46,127 nt of DNA from an uncultured Pseudoxanthomonas sp. Lineage in GTDB: Bacteria > Pseudomonadota > Gammaproteobacteria > Xanthomonadales > Xanthomonadaceae. A program made the translations under genes and the position numbers. Where the stretch lies: NCBI GenBank assembly GCA_946886405.1, contig CAMPIO010000020.1:1-46127 (forward strand). The letters run 5' to 3'. Numbering within the stretch: the first letter of the stretch is position 1; the number at the start of each line of letters is the position of its first letter. The notes below the pieces were generated by a model. That model was not told the DNA's origin. It saw only the letters and a program-made list of their open reading frames with translations, and did not search any database. Positions 39,758 through 46,127 of the stretch are shown here, one piece after another.

Positions 39758-40666
39758 ATGTCCGATTCGCCCACCCTGCTCGATGACCGCGTCCGTGAAC
39801 TGGCCGGGCTGATTGAACGATCCACCGGCGCGGACGGTTTCCACACCACGGCGGTGCCGGCTCTGAACTTCTCGCGACTCAGCGCGCCGATGGCGCTGCC
39901 GATGCGCGGCGTGCAGGAAGCGGCGCTGTGCCTGATCGTGCAGGGCGCCAAGCGCGCGATCCTGGCCGACGAGGTCTACGAGTACGACGCCAGCCGCTTC
40001 GTGGTGGCCTCGGTCGACCTGCCGGTCACCGGCCAGGTGGTCGAAGCGTCCGCCGAGGCGCCCTATCTGTGCCTGATCCTGAAACTGTCGGCCGCCACCA
40101 TCGCCGAAATGGTCACCGAGGCCGAATCGGCGCAGGCACCGCTGCCGCCGCCATCGCGCGGCCTGTTCCTGCAGCCGAGCAGCGTGGAAATGCTGGATGC
40201 GGCGATCCGGCTGGTGAAGCTGCTCGATACGCCACGCGACATCCCGCTGCTCGCACCGCTGGTCGAGCGCGAAATCCTCTACCGCGTGCTGTGCAGTCCG
40301 CAGGGCGCGATGCTGCGCCACATCGGCATCGCCGACAGCCAGGGCCAGCGCGTGGCGAAGGCGATCCACTGGCTGCGCGCGCATTACGCCAAGCCGTTGC
40401 GCATCGACCATATCGCCCGCGAAGTGCACATGAGCGCGTCGGCGCTGCACCACCACTTCAAGGCGGTCACCGCGATGAGCCCGCTGCAGTTCCAGAAGCA
40501 GTTGCGCCTGCAGGAAGCCCGCCGGTTGATGTTGAGCGAAGTGCTGGACGCCGCCAGTGCCGGGCACCGCGTCGGCTACGAAAGCCCGTCGCAGTTCAGT
40601 CGCGAGTACAGCCGCATGTTCGGCGCCCCGCCGGTGCGCGACGTCGAGCGCCTGCGCAACCTCTGA
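39758..40666 (+). CDS. AraC-family transcriptional regulator
   Basis: A 302-residue regulator with an N-terminal AraC_N cupin-like domain (about 20-170, including CLIVQGAKRAILADEVYEYDA) and a C-terminal double helix-turn-helix (about 200-300). The second part has LRIDHIAREVHMSASALHHHFKA-type and GYESPSQFSREYSRMFGAPP segments, the classical AraC signature. The start may be the ATG at 39758 or one at 39728; neither has a strong ribosome-binding site. Position 198 bp from the divergent SDR-AKR unit indicates that it controls these genes in response to an aldehyde, quinone or similar compound. Confidence 0.92.
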   Translation: MSDSPTLLDDRVRELAGLIERSTGADGFHTTAVPALNFSRLSAPMALPMRGVQEAALCLIVQGAKRAILADEVYEYDASRFVVASVDLPVTGQVVEASAEAPYLCLILKLSAATIAEMVTEAESAQAPLPPPSRGLFLQPSSVEMLDAAIRLVKLLDTPRDIPLLAPLVEREILYRVLCSPQGAMLRHIGIADSQGQRVAKAIHWLRAHYAKPLRIDHIAREVHMSASALHHHFKAVTAMSPLQFQKQLRLQEARRLMLSEVLDAASAGHRVGYESPSQFSREYSRMFGAPPVRDVERLRNL

Positions 40667-40774
40667 ACCGTCTGGAAACCGCGACTGAACGTCGCACGAC
40701 GAGACATCGCGGGCCGGTTGTTCCCCCTCCGGAGCGGGCGCACACTCTCATGTGACATCCACGGAGGATCCGCC

Positions 40775-41347
40775 ATGAAGGCGCCTGCCCTGCTGCTTAC
40801 CGCCGTCGTCGCACTGGTCACCGCCGTGCCCGGCATGGCGAGATCCAAGAACGTCACCGATCCGGAGCTGCCGCGCAGCCTGCCTGCCGAAGGCGGCGCC
40901 GTGAGCGTCAGCTGGACCGACCCCGCTGCCTTCAGTGAACTCAAGTACAGCGGCAACCGCTGGGAAGCCGAGCGCGGCACCTGGGTCACGGACCTGGCGA
41001 AGTACGTCCGCGACGAGGCCGGCCAGCGGCTCGCCCGCGGCCAGACCCTGGACATCACCATCACCGACATCGAACGTGCCGGACGCTATGAGCCGGTCGT
41101 GCGCACGGGCATGGACCACATCCGCATCGTCAAGGACATCTACCCGCCGCGCATGAAGTTGAACTTCGTGGTGAAGGGCGCCGACGGACAGGTCATCGCC
41201 GAAGGCGAACGCAAGCTGGTCGACCACGGCTTCCTGATGGGGTCCAACCTCAGCAACAACGACGCGCTGCGTTACGAGAAGCGCATGGTCGACGACTGGT
41301 TGCGCAAGGAGTTCCGCAACGGCCAGGCGCTGACCTCCACGCCCTGA
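40775..41347 (+). CDS. DUF3016 family exported protein
   Basis: A 190-residue protein with GGAGGA before the ATG at 40775 and a signal peptide MKAPALLLTAVVALVTAVPGMA. The mature part has the DUF3016 features: VSWTDPAAFSELKYS near the N terminus, W...L..Y....A...L..GQ.L.ItitDIdrAGryEP, a segment IRIVKDIYPPRMKLNF, and a conserved C terminus YEKRMVDDWLRKEF. The family is found mostly in Xanthomonadaceae and Shewanella relatives; the function is unknown. A strong terminator follows. Confidence 0.88.
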   Translation: MKAPALLLTAVVALVTAVPGMARSKNVTDPELPRSLPAEGGAVSVSWTDPAAFSELKYSGNRWEAERGTWVTDLAKYVRDEAGQRLARGQTLDITITDIERAGRYEPVVRTGMDHIRIVKDIYPPRMKLNFVVKGADGQVIAEGERKLVDHGFLMGSNLSNNDALRYEKRMVDDWLRKEFRNGQALTSTP

Positions 41348-41367
41348 TCCACGCGCATCGCCGACGG

Positions 41368-41397
41368 GCCCCGCGCCGCTGCGCGCGGGGCTTTTCC
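41368..41397 (+). terminator. Intrinsic terminator of the DUF3016 gene
   Basis: Stem GCCCCGCGC/GCGCGGGGC (41368-41376 with 41383-41391) followed by TTTTCC, 20 bp past the stop and just before the convergent gene. Confidence 0.82.
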
Positions 41398-41400
41398 GTT

Positions 41401-42189
41401 TCAGGTACCGGGTTCGTGCGGGTAGACGGCCGACACCGAGCACTGCACGCGGATGCCCATGCGCGATGACCGCCGCTCGTCGTCGGCGAACATGAAGCCG
41501 GCATCGCCCGAGTCGAACAGGCTGCCGTCGCCACTGTTCTGCGCGACGACGCGGTCGCCCGGATTCCCGCAGATCAATCCGATGCCCACGCCCGAGCGGA
41601 AAACGATCGCCGGTGCGGCATCCAGGTCCGGACAACTCTGCGCCAACTCGACGCGGTAGTACCGGTGGCCTCCGGAGCGGCGCGGCGACAGCTCCACCAG
41701 CATGCCCTTGCTGTCTTCCGACCATGCGCGCAGGTAGCGCGGGTTGAAGCAGAAGCTCGGCGACCCCGCAAAGCCCCGCCGGCGCGGTGCACGCACCTGT
41801 ACGGTTTCCAGCGTCTTCACCCCGTCGTCGGCCGACTGCGCCGCCTCGCGCGCCAGGGCCGCGTAATCGCGTGCATCGATCGGCTCCAGCCCGGATATCG
41901 CGCAGGTCGTGGCACCCATGCGGACGAACTCGTTGCCAGCGCCACACACCCAGCCTTCACGGGCCAGCAGCACCGCCGTCGTGTCGCCGGCCCCGGGGCA
42001 TTCCTGCGCAAGGGTGATGCGGAAGCGCTGCCCATCCTGGCCCTGCACGGCAAGCTGCCGGGGCGACGCCTGCCGCACCTCGGCCATCTGCCGGGCGTCC
42101 AGGCAATCGGGCGCTGGCGGCTGGCGCGCATGGACCGGGGTTGCCGGCAGCATCAGCGCCCACGCCATCATCGGAAGAACAAAACGCAT
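41401..42189 (-). CDS. Secreted hypothetical protein with two DUF6491-like units
   Basis: A 262-residue protein with signal peptide MRFVLPMMAWALMLPATPVHA, from the ATG at 42187-42189. Two similar units follow, about 28-105 and 145-225. Each has an opening Cys (CLDARQ / CFNPRY), a R-F/Y-x-(I/V)-x-L-A-Q-x-CP motif (FRITLAQECPG / YYRVELAQSCPD), and a V/I-CG(A/N) motif (VCGAGNE / ICGNPGD). This spacing of cysteines is that of DUF6491, short secreted proteins of Lysobacterales; single units are usual. Paired cysteines suggest disulfides. The function is unknown. Confidence 0.7.
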   Translation of the reverse strand: MRFVLPMMAWALMLPATPVHARQPPAPDCLDARQMAEVRQASPRQLAVQGQDGQRFRITLAQECPGAGDTTAVLLAREGWVCGAGNEFVRMGATTCAISGLEPIDARDYAALAREAAQSADDGVKTLETVQVRAPRRRGFAGSPSFCFNPRYLRAWSEDSKGMLVELSPRRSGGHRYYRVELAQSCPDLDAAPAIVFRSGVGIGLICGNPGDRVVAQNSGDGSLFDSGDAGFMFADDERRSSRMGIRVQCSVSAVYPHEPGT

Positions 42190-42289
42190 CCGTGCCGTCT
42201 CCACAAGAATCCGGAGGGGATGGTAAACCAGGCTTGCGGCAGCAGAATGGCGACACCATATCGGAATCCACTTCCTGCGGAGTCTTCCC

Positions 42290-42757
42290 ATGACGGCCTT
42301 CGACCTGACCCCCCCCACCGATGCGCAGCGCGACAGCCTGATCGCGGGCCTCAGTGACGAAGAGCGCCGCGTGCTGCTGCAGCATGGAACCGAGGCTCCC
42401 TTCTGCGGCGTGTTCCTGGACAACAAGACCGACGGCGTCTACACCTGCCGCCTGTGCGGCCTGCCGCTGTTCCGTTCCAGTGCCAAATTCGACTCCGGCA
42501 CGGGCTGGCCCAGCTTTTTCCAGCCGGTCGACGAAGCCCACGTGGGCCGCATCCGCGACAGCAGTTACGGCATGGTCCGCACCGAGATCGTCTGCGCGCG
42601 CTGCCAGTCGCACCTGGGGCACGTGTTCCCGGATGGTCCGCCGCCGACCGGTGAGCGGCATTGCCTGAATTCGGTGTCGCTGGCCTTCACGGCCCATGGC
42701 GAGCCGCTGCCTGATCCGCTGCAACGTGGCGGTGCGGAAGCGCAACCAGCCGGCTAG
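42290..42757 (+). CDS. msrB: Peptide-methionine (R)-S-oxide reductase MsrB
   Basis: Reduces the R form of methionine sulfoxide in oxidised proteins. The 155 residues include the zinc site Cys53/Cys56 (CRLC) and Cys102/Cys105 (CARC), the substrate pocket [13 protein letters not shown], the segment [12 protein letters not shown], and the catalytic Cys125 in RHCLNSVSL. The recycling Cys of some MsrBs is not obvious other than Cys39-Cys56 region residues. No signal peptide is present, so it is cytosolic. It is divergent from the DUF6491-like gene. Confidence 0.96.
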   Translation: MTAFDLTPPTDAQRDSLIAGLSDEERRVLLQHGTEAPFCGVFLDNKTDGVYTCRLCGLPLFRSSAKFDSGTGWPSFFQPVDEAHVGRIRDSSYGMVRTEIVCARCQSHLGHVFPDGPPPTGERHCLNSVSLAFTAHGEPLPDPLQRGGAEAQPAG

Positions 42758-42848
42758 TCCGAGGCTTCGCCTGTCATACGACGGGCACATGACGTCGGTA
42801 GCCTGACCGTCACCCAACCGTCTCCCGGTTGCCACACGGCTGCAACCT

Positions 42849-43904
42849 ATGGCGATCCCCGTCGACTCCGAAGCGCCCGCGTCGCCTTTCTCCGGCCTGC
42901 CCGGCGCGCTGTGGCTGTACCGCTTCGACGCCGCGGGGCATGCGCAGGTGGTGGACGCCGGGCAGTGCGGCATCGACGCGGTGCAAGCCGGCGGCGATCA
43001 CTGGCATTGGCTGCACCTGGACCTGAGCGATGCTCGCAGCGCGCAGGTCGTAACGAAGCTGTCCCTGCCCGAGGACGCGGGCGCCACGCTGCTGTCGCCG
43101 GACTCGCACGTCAACCTGCAGCTAGAAGACGAGGCCGTGCACGGCGTCTTTGTCGACTGGGCGCACCAGCGCGGCGTCGATCCCGCCGTCGAAGGCCAGT
43201 TGCGGGGCGACGACGGTATCGGCTGGCTGCATTTCGCGATGACGGAACGCCTGCTGGTCACCGCACGCCGGCAGGCGCTGCGCTCCGTGGAAGCGGCGCG
43301 ACGCGCGGTCGGCGGCGGCACGTGCGCGGATTCGCCGGTCAGGCTGATGGAACTCATTGCCGGCCGCTTCGCCGACACCGTCGAGCGCAGCAGCGACGGC
43401 TTGTCGGTGCGGCTGGACCGCATCGAAGACCGCGTGCTGGCGGACGCCATCGGCGAGGAACGTCGCGATCTCGCGCAACTGCGTCATCAGACCGTTCGCC
43501 TGCATCGCCCGCTCACTGCCATGCGGCGCGTGCTCAAGCAGTTCGAGCAACGCCATCCGGCCGACACCGAACACGAACTGCTGCCTGCGGTCGCGCGCCT
43601 CAATCAGCGTTTCGATGACCTGGATGGCGATGTCGCCACGCTGCAGGAACGCGCGCGCCTGCTGCAGGATGAAGTGGCCGCCAAGCTGGCCGAACGCACC
43701 AACCGGCATCTGTACGTGCTGTCGATGATCACCGCACTGCTGCTGCCGCCCAGCCTGGTGGCGGGCCTGTTCGGGATGAACCTGCCCGGCCTGCCGTTCG
43801 CGCACGGTCGGCACGGACTGGCGTTCGCGCTGCTGCTTGGCGTGGCGTCGAGTGTGCTGGTGTACCTGTTGCTGCGGCGGATGGGCGTGTCGCGCTCGAC
43901 CTGA
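42849..43904 (+). CDS. zntB: CorA-family metal transporter, ZntB-like
   Basis: A 351-residue inner-membrane divalent-cation transporter. A large cytoplasmic funnel (about 1-285) includes the long stalk helix rich in Arg/Glu (DLDGDVATLQERARLLQDEVAAKLAERTNRHLYVLS). Transmembrane helix 1 (MITALLLPPSLVAGLFG) ends in the selectivity motif Gly-Met-Asn at 309-311, and helix 2 follows, ending in a basic tail. The loop NLPGLPFAHGRHG resembles ZntB, so zinc or magnesium are possible ions. The ATG at 42849 is chosen for the family length; no strong ribosome-binding site is seen. Confidence 0.92.
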   Translation: MAIPVDSEAPASPFSGLPGALWLYRFDAAGHAQVVDAGQCGIDAVQAGGDHWHWLHLDLSDARSAQVVTKLSLPEDAGATLLSPDSHVNLQLEDEAVHGVFVDWAHQRGVDPAVEGQLRGDDGIGWLHFAMTERLLVTARRQALRSVEAARRAVGGGTCADSPVRLMELIAGRFADTVERSSDGLSVRLDRIEDRVLADAIGEERRDLAQLRHQTVRLHRPLTAMRRVLKQFEQRHPADTEHELLPAVARLNQRFDDLDGDVATLQERARLLQDEVAAKLAERTNRHLYVLSMITALLLPPSLVAGLFGMNLPGLPFAHGRHGLAFALLLGVASSVLVYLLLRRMGVSRST

Positions 43905-43938
43905 GCACGACGCGTGGCCGCGCTATCCTAGCGACCTG

Positions 43939-44712
43939 ATGACGCTACCCCTCCGCACCGCCACCCGCTACGTCACCCCGCTGCGCGAAGGCGGCTCCAT
44001 GCCCGCCGTGGTCGAGGCCGACGATGAAGGCCTGTACGTACTGAAGTTCCGGGGCGCCGGGCAGGGGCCGAAGGCGCTGGTGGCCGAAGTGATCGCCGGC
44101 GGCCTGGCGAAGGCGCTGCAGTTGCCGATGCCCGACCTGGCACTGATGGCGCTCGATGCCGATCTCGCCCGCACCGAAGGCGACCCGGAGATCCAGGACC
44201 TGATCAAGGCCAGCGCCGGGCTCAACCTGGCGATGGACTACCTGCCCGGTGCCGTCAATTTCGATCCCGTGGCGGAACAACCCGACGCGGACCTGGCCTC
44301 GCGCATCGTCTGGTTCGACGCCTTCATCAGCAACGTCGACCGCACCGCACGCAACACCAACCTGCTGATGTGGCACCGGAAGCTGTACCTGATCGACCAT
44401 GGCGCGTCGCTCTACTTCCATCACGGCTGGGAGGGCGACGTATCGGGCGCCGGCAAGCCGTTCCCGCTGATCCGCGACCACGTGCTGCTGCGCTGGGCAT
44501 CGCAGCTGGCAGAGGCGGATGCGGACCTGGCATCGCGCCTGTCCCAGGACGTGATCGCCGCGATCGTCGCCGACGTGCCCGATGCCTGGCTCCAGGGGCC
44601 GGATACGTTCGGTGAGCCGGCCACGCAGCGTGCCGCCTACGTGGCCTACCTGACGCAGCGCGTGTCGCAGCGCGCCGCCTTCGTGCAGGAGGCCATCCGT
44701 GCACGCGGCTGA
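43939..44712 (+). CDS. HipA-like kinase domain protein
   Basis: A 257-residue protein from the ATG at 43939. It resembles the HipA-like (HipA_2) kinase fold: Lys36 in LYVLKFRGAGQG for ATP, Glu50 in VAEVIAGGLA, the catalytic-loop-like FDAFISNVDRTARNTNLL (Asn132, Asp134, Asn139), and the metal Asp153 in LYLIDHGASLYFHH. HipA proteins of toxin-antitoxin modules are longer (about 440 residues) and pair with a HipB repressor; no HipB is here. Instead it overlaps by 14 bp a DUF3037 gene, a pairing I recall from other genomes. A regulatory or defence kinase role is possible. Confidence 0.83.
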   Translation: MTLPLRTATRYVTPLREGGSMPAVVEADDEGLYVLKFRGAGQGPKALVAEVIAGGLAKALQLPMPDLALMALDADLARTEGDPEIQDLIKASAGLNLAMDYLPGAVNFDPVAEQPDADLASRIVWFDAFISNVDRTARNTNLLMWHRKLYLIDHGASLYFHHGWEGDVSGAGKPFPLIRDHVLLRWASQLAEADADLASRLSQDVIAAIVADVPDAWLQGPDTFGEPATQRAAYVAYLTQRVSQRAAFVQEAIRARG

Positions 44713-45106
44713 CACCTACGACTACGCCGTGATCCGCGTGGTGCCGCGCGTGGAGCGCGAGGAGTTCGTCAACGTCGGCATCATCCTGTCGTGCGAACGC
44801 GCGGGCTTCCTCGAAGCGCGCATCGAACTGGACGACGCGCGCATCCGCATGCTCGACCCCGCACTGGACATCGAATCGCTGCGCCGCCACCTGGACACCA
44901 TCCCGGCGATCTGCCGCGGCGGCGAGTCGGCCGCGCCGATCGGCCTGTTGCCGCCGCGCGCACGCTTCCACTGGCTCACCGCCAAGCGCAGTTCGATCAT
45001 CCAGACGTCGCCGGTGCACATGGGACGGTGCGGCGATCTTCCCGCGACGCTGGAACACCTGATGGACCGCATGGTGCGGCCGCCGAAGGCCACGTCGCCA
45101 CGATGA
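44699..45106 (+). CDS. DUF3037 family protein
   Basis: A 135-residue soluble protein starting at a GTG (44699) inside the end of the HipA-like gene. The pattern Y.Y.viRvvPr.erEEfvNvGvIl.c...gfL.a......rl...dp.lD...l...L..i is characteristic of DUF3037, followed by GLLPPRARFHWLTAKRSSIIQTSPVH, in which relatives are strongly conserved (split: FHWLTAKRSSIIQTSPVH). The function is unknown. The stop overlaps the DUF4031 start as ATGA, so the three genes are translated as one unit. Confidence 0.87.
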   Translation: MHAADTYDYAVIRVVPRVEREEFVNVGIILSCERAGFLEARIELDDARIRMLDPALDIESLRRHLDTIPAICRGGESAAPIGLLPPRARFHWLTAKRSSIIQTSPVHMGRCGDLPATLEHLMDRMVRPPKATSPR

Positions 45107-45393
45107 GCGTGTACGTGGACGATGCCATCACGCTCTGGCGTGGCCGTCGCTGGGCCCACATGATGGCCGACACGCTGGACGAACTGCATGCGATGGCGGC
45201 GCGCCTGGGCATGCCGCGTCGCGCGTTCCAGGACAAACGCAGCGGCGCGCATTACGACCTCACCGAAGAACTGCGCACCGAGGCACTTCGCCTCGGCGCC
45301 GTCGCGATCTCCCGTCACCAGGACCGCGACCAGGTCCGCGCGATCATCCGCATCGCCCGCTCGCAGTGGAGCGGCGCCCCGGCAGGACCCTGA
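45103..45393 (+). CDS. DUF4031 family protein
   Basis: A 96-residue protein starting at the ATG of the ATGA overlap. It has the DUF4031 core: MSVYVDDAITLWRGRRWAHMMAD near the N terminus, then ELHAMAARLGMPRRAFQ, HYDLTEELR and ALRLGAVAISRHQDR. Conserved acidic and His residues (VDDA, W-H, H-Y-D) give it the look of a small metal-dependent enzyme, but no activity is known. It closes the HipA-like/DUF3037/DUF4031 unit and is followed 4 bp later by a REPIN. Confidence 0.88.
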   Translation: MSVYVDDAITLWRGRRWAHMMADTLDELHAMAARLGMPRRAFQDKRSGAHYDLTEELRTEALRLGAVAISRHQDRDQVRAIIRIARSQWSGAPAGP

Positions 45394-45397
45394 TGGC

Positions 45398-45479
45398 GTA
45401 GAGCCGAGCTTGCTCGGCTCCGTGGCCTTTCAGTATCCGGGCATCGGATCGGAGGGCAGCGGAGCAAGCTCCGCTCTAC
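45398..45479. repeat. REPIN (family C, SMAG-like GTAGAGC type)
   Basis: Two inverted elements, 45398-45420 and 45458-45479. The left is GTAGAGCCGAGCTTGCTCGG and the right (read in reverse) GTAGAGCGGAGCTTGCTCCG. They differ at two positions that pair with each other within the hairpin, a compensatory change that keeps the stem. The GTAG head and sequence resemble SMAG repeats of Stenotrophomonas. Confidence 0.88.
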
Positions 45480-45489
45480 GTCAGGGCGA

Positions 45490-46127
45490 TCAGAGACGCT
45501 GGGCCTTGCCGGTGCGGATGGCCTCGCCGACCAGACGATCCACATCGCTCTGCATCCGCATCACGGCGGCCGCCTGCTGACGAGCAAGCGCTTCCTGCCG
45601 GCGCGCGAGCGGTTCCTGTTGGCGGGCCAATGCTTCCTGCCGTTTCGCCAGGGCGTCCTGCTCCCGCGCCAACGTTTCCATCTTGCGATCGAATTCCACC
45701 TGGCGACCTTGCCCACCCTGCAGTGCGGCCGAGGCCTGCCGGGTCGCGATGGCGGCCATCTTCACGCCAAGTTCGCCCTGCTTCTCACCCAACGCGCCCT
45801 GGCGTTCGCCGAGCGCACCCTGTTCTTCGCCGAGCTTGCCCTGCTGCGCACCCAAGGCTTCCATCGGTGCGTGCGCGGCCTTGATCTGCTTCAGGGTGGC
45901 CGCATCGCGCACCACGTAGTGCTTGCCATCCTGGCGCACCCACAGCACCGGCGCGTTGCCCTGCTGCTGTTTGCGGGCGGTGACGATGTCGTCACTGCGG
46001 CCGGCCATGGTGACTTCGTTGCCATCGATCAGCACATAGGCATCGCCACCGCCCTCGCGATCGATGTTGATCACCTGCGTGCTGCTCGTGCGGGTGTGGC
46101 CGGGGTGTTTCGGAGGCGCGGGCGGGG
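45490..46127 (-). CDS. C-terminal part of a probable M56/BlaR1-like protein with heptad repeats (partial)
   Basis: The frame is open to the window edge, so the N terminus is missing. From the edge it reads a Pro-rich linker (PPAPPKHPGHTRTSST), a small domain (VINIDREGGGDAYVLIDGNE ... KHYVVRD), then two blocks of 7-residue repeats. Block one has the form LG-x-x-QGx (LGEEQGA, LGERQGA, LGEKQGE). Block two has the form LA-x-x-QxA (LAREQDA, LAKRQEA, LARQQEP). It ends in VMRMQSDVDRLVGEAIR. Such tails occur in xanthomonad proteins annotated as M56/BlaR1-type metallopeptidases, but the peptidase part is outside the window, so this identity is inferred. The repeats should form a coiled coil. Confidence 0.55.
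   Translation of the reverse strand, partial: PPAPPKHPGHTRTSSTQVINIDREGGGDAYVLIDGNEVTMAGRSDDIVTARKQQQGNAPVLWVRQDGKHYVVRDAATLKQIKAAHAPMEALGAQQGKLGEEQGALGERQGALGEKQGELGVKMAAIATRQASAALQGGQGRQVEFDRKMETLAREQDALAKRQEALARQQEPLARRQEALARQQAAAVMRMQSDVDRLVGEAIRTGKAQRL

Overview
The window (46,127 bp, very high G+C) reads as chromosomal DNA of a member of the Xanthomonadaceae/Lysobacterales, close to Pseudoxanthomonas, Stenotrophomonas or Lysobacter. The reasons are the F-type ATP synthase operon order, the E3 subunit carrying its own lipoyl domains, the TonB-receptor/GH65/LacI sugar locus, the YajQ-DUF1415 pair, DUF6491-like secreted proteins, and abundant GTAG-headed REP palindromes of the Stenotrophomonas SMAG type. 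No rRNA, CRISPR array, insertion sequence or phage was seen.

Layout. 1-3.4 kb: leftward atpIBEFHA (atpA is cut by the window edge) with a good promoter, and divergent from it a candidate small RNA with its own terminator. 3.7-5.0 kb: an outer-membrane barrel protein and a DUF2061 membrane protein. 5.0-8.7 kb: lpdA (two lipoyl domains fused to E3) and aceF (E2) of pyruvate dehydrogenase. 9.0-10.8 kb: a TspO-like membrane protein, a family-6 uracil/hypoxanthine DNA glycosylase and a YdcZ-type transporter. 10.8-19.4 kb: an alpha-glucoside utilisation locus with MFS permease, TonB-dependent receptor, a GH65 phosphorylase fused to beta-phosphoglucomutase, and a LacI regulator. A tandem 14-bp repeat overlaps the promoter of the fusion gene. 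19.7-23.7 kb: OmpW, membrane proteins, an EamA exporter, YajQ and DUF1415. 23.7-24.4 kb: a REP-associated tyrosine transposase (RAYT) bracketed by perfect 26-bp inverted REPs, one of which supplies the stop codon of the neighbouring HAD gene. 24.4-26.8 kb: rsmC-rsuA-HAD, a 16S rRNA modification operon.

26.9-30.6 kb is the most unusual part. A terminated, structured RNA of about 260 nt is followed by about 425 nt of dense hairpins ending in two overlapping tRNA-like modules (one without an anticodon loop, one with a GUU loop) and a tRNA-Tyr-like GUA anticodon hairpin. Next come a slipin/SPFH protein with a triplicated head and no membrane segment, and the RNA ligase RtcB. I read this as an RNA-repair locus with built-in tRNA mimics.

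30.6-34.6 kb: the conserved ybbP-ybbA/tesA group (FtsX-type permease, ATPase, divergent SGNH esterase). 34.7-41.4 kb: small and hypothetical proteins, a FrnE-type DsbA oxidoreductase with a secreted amidohydrolase, an AraC regulator divergent from SDR and aldo/keto reductase genes, and a DUF3016 protein. 41.4-46.1 kb: a secreted DUF6491-like tandem protein, msrB, a CorA/ZntB channel, a HipA-like kinase/DUF3037/DUF4031 overlapping trio, and the C-terminal part of a probable M56/BlaR1-like protein with heptad repeats.

Six places carry GTAG-headed palindromes as inverted pairs (REPINs), in at least three sequence families.
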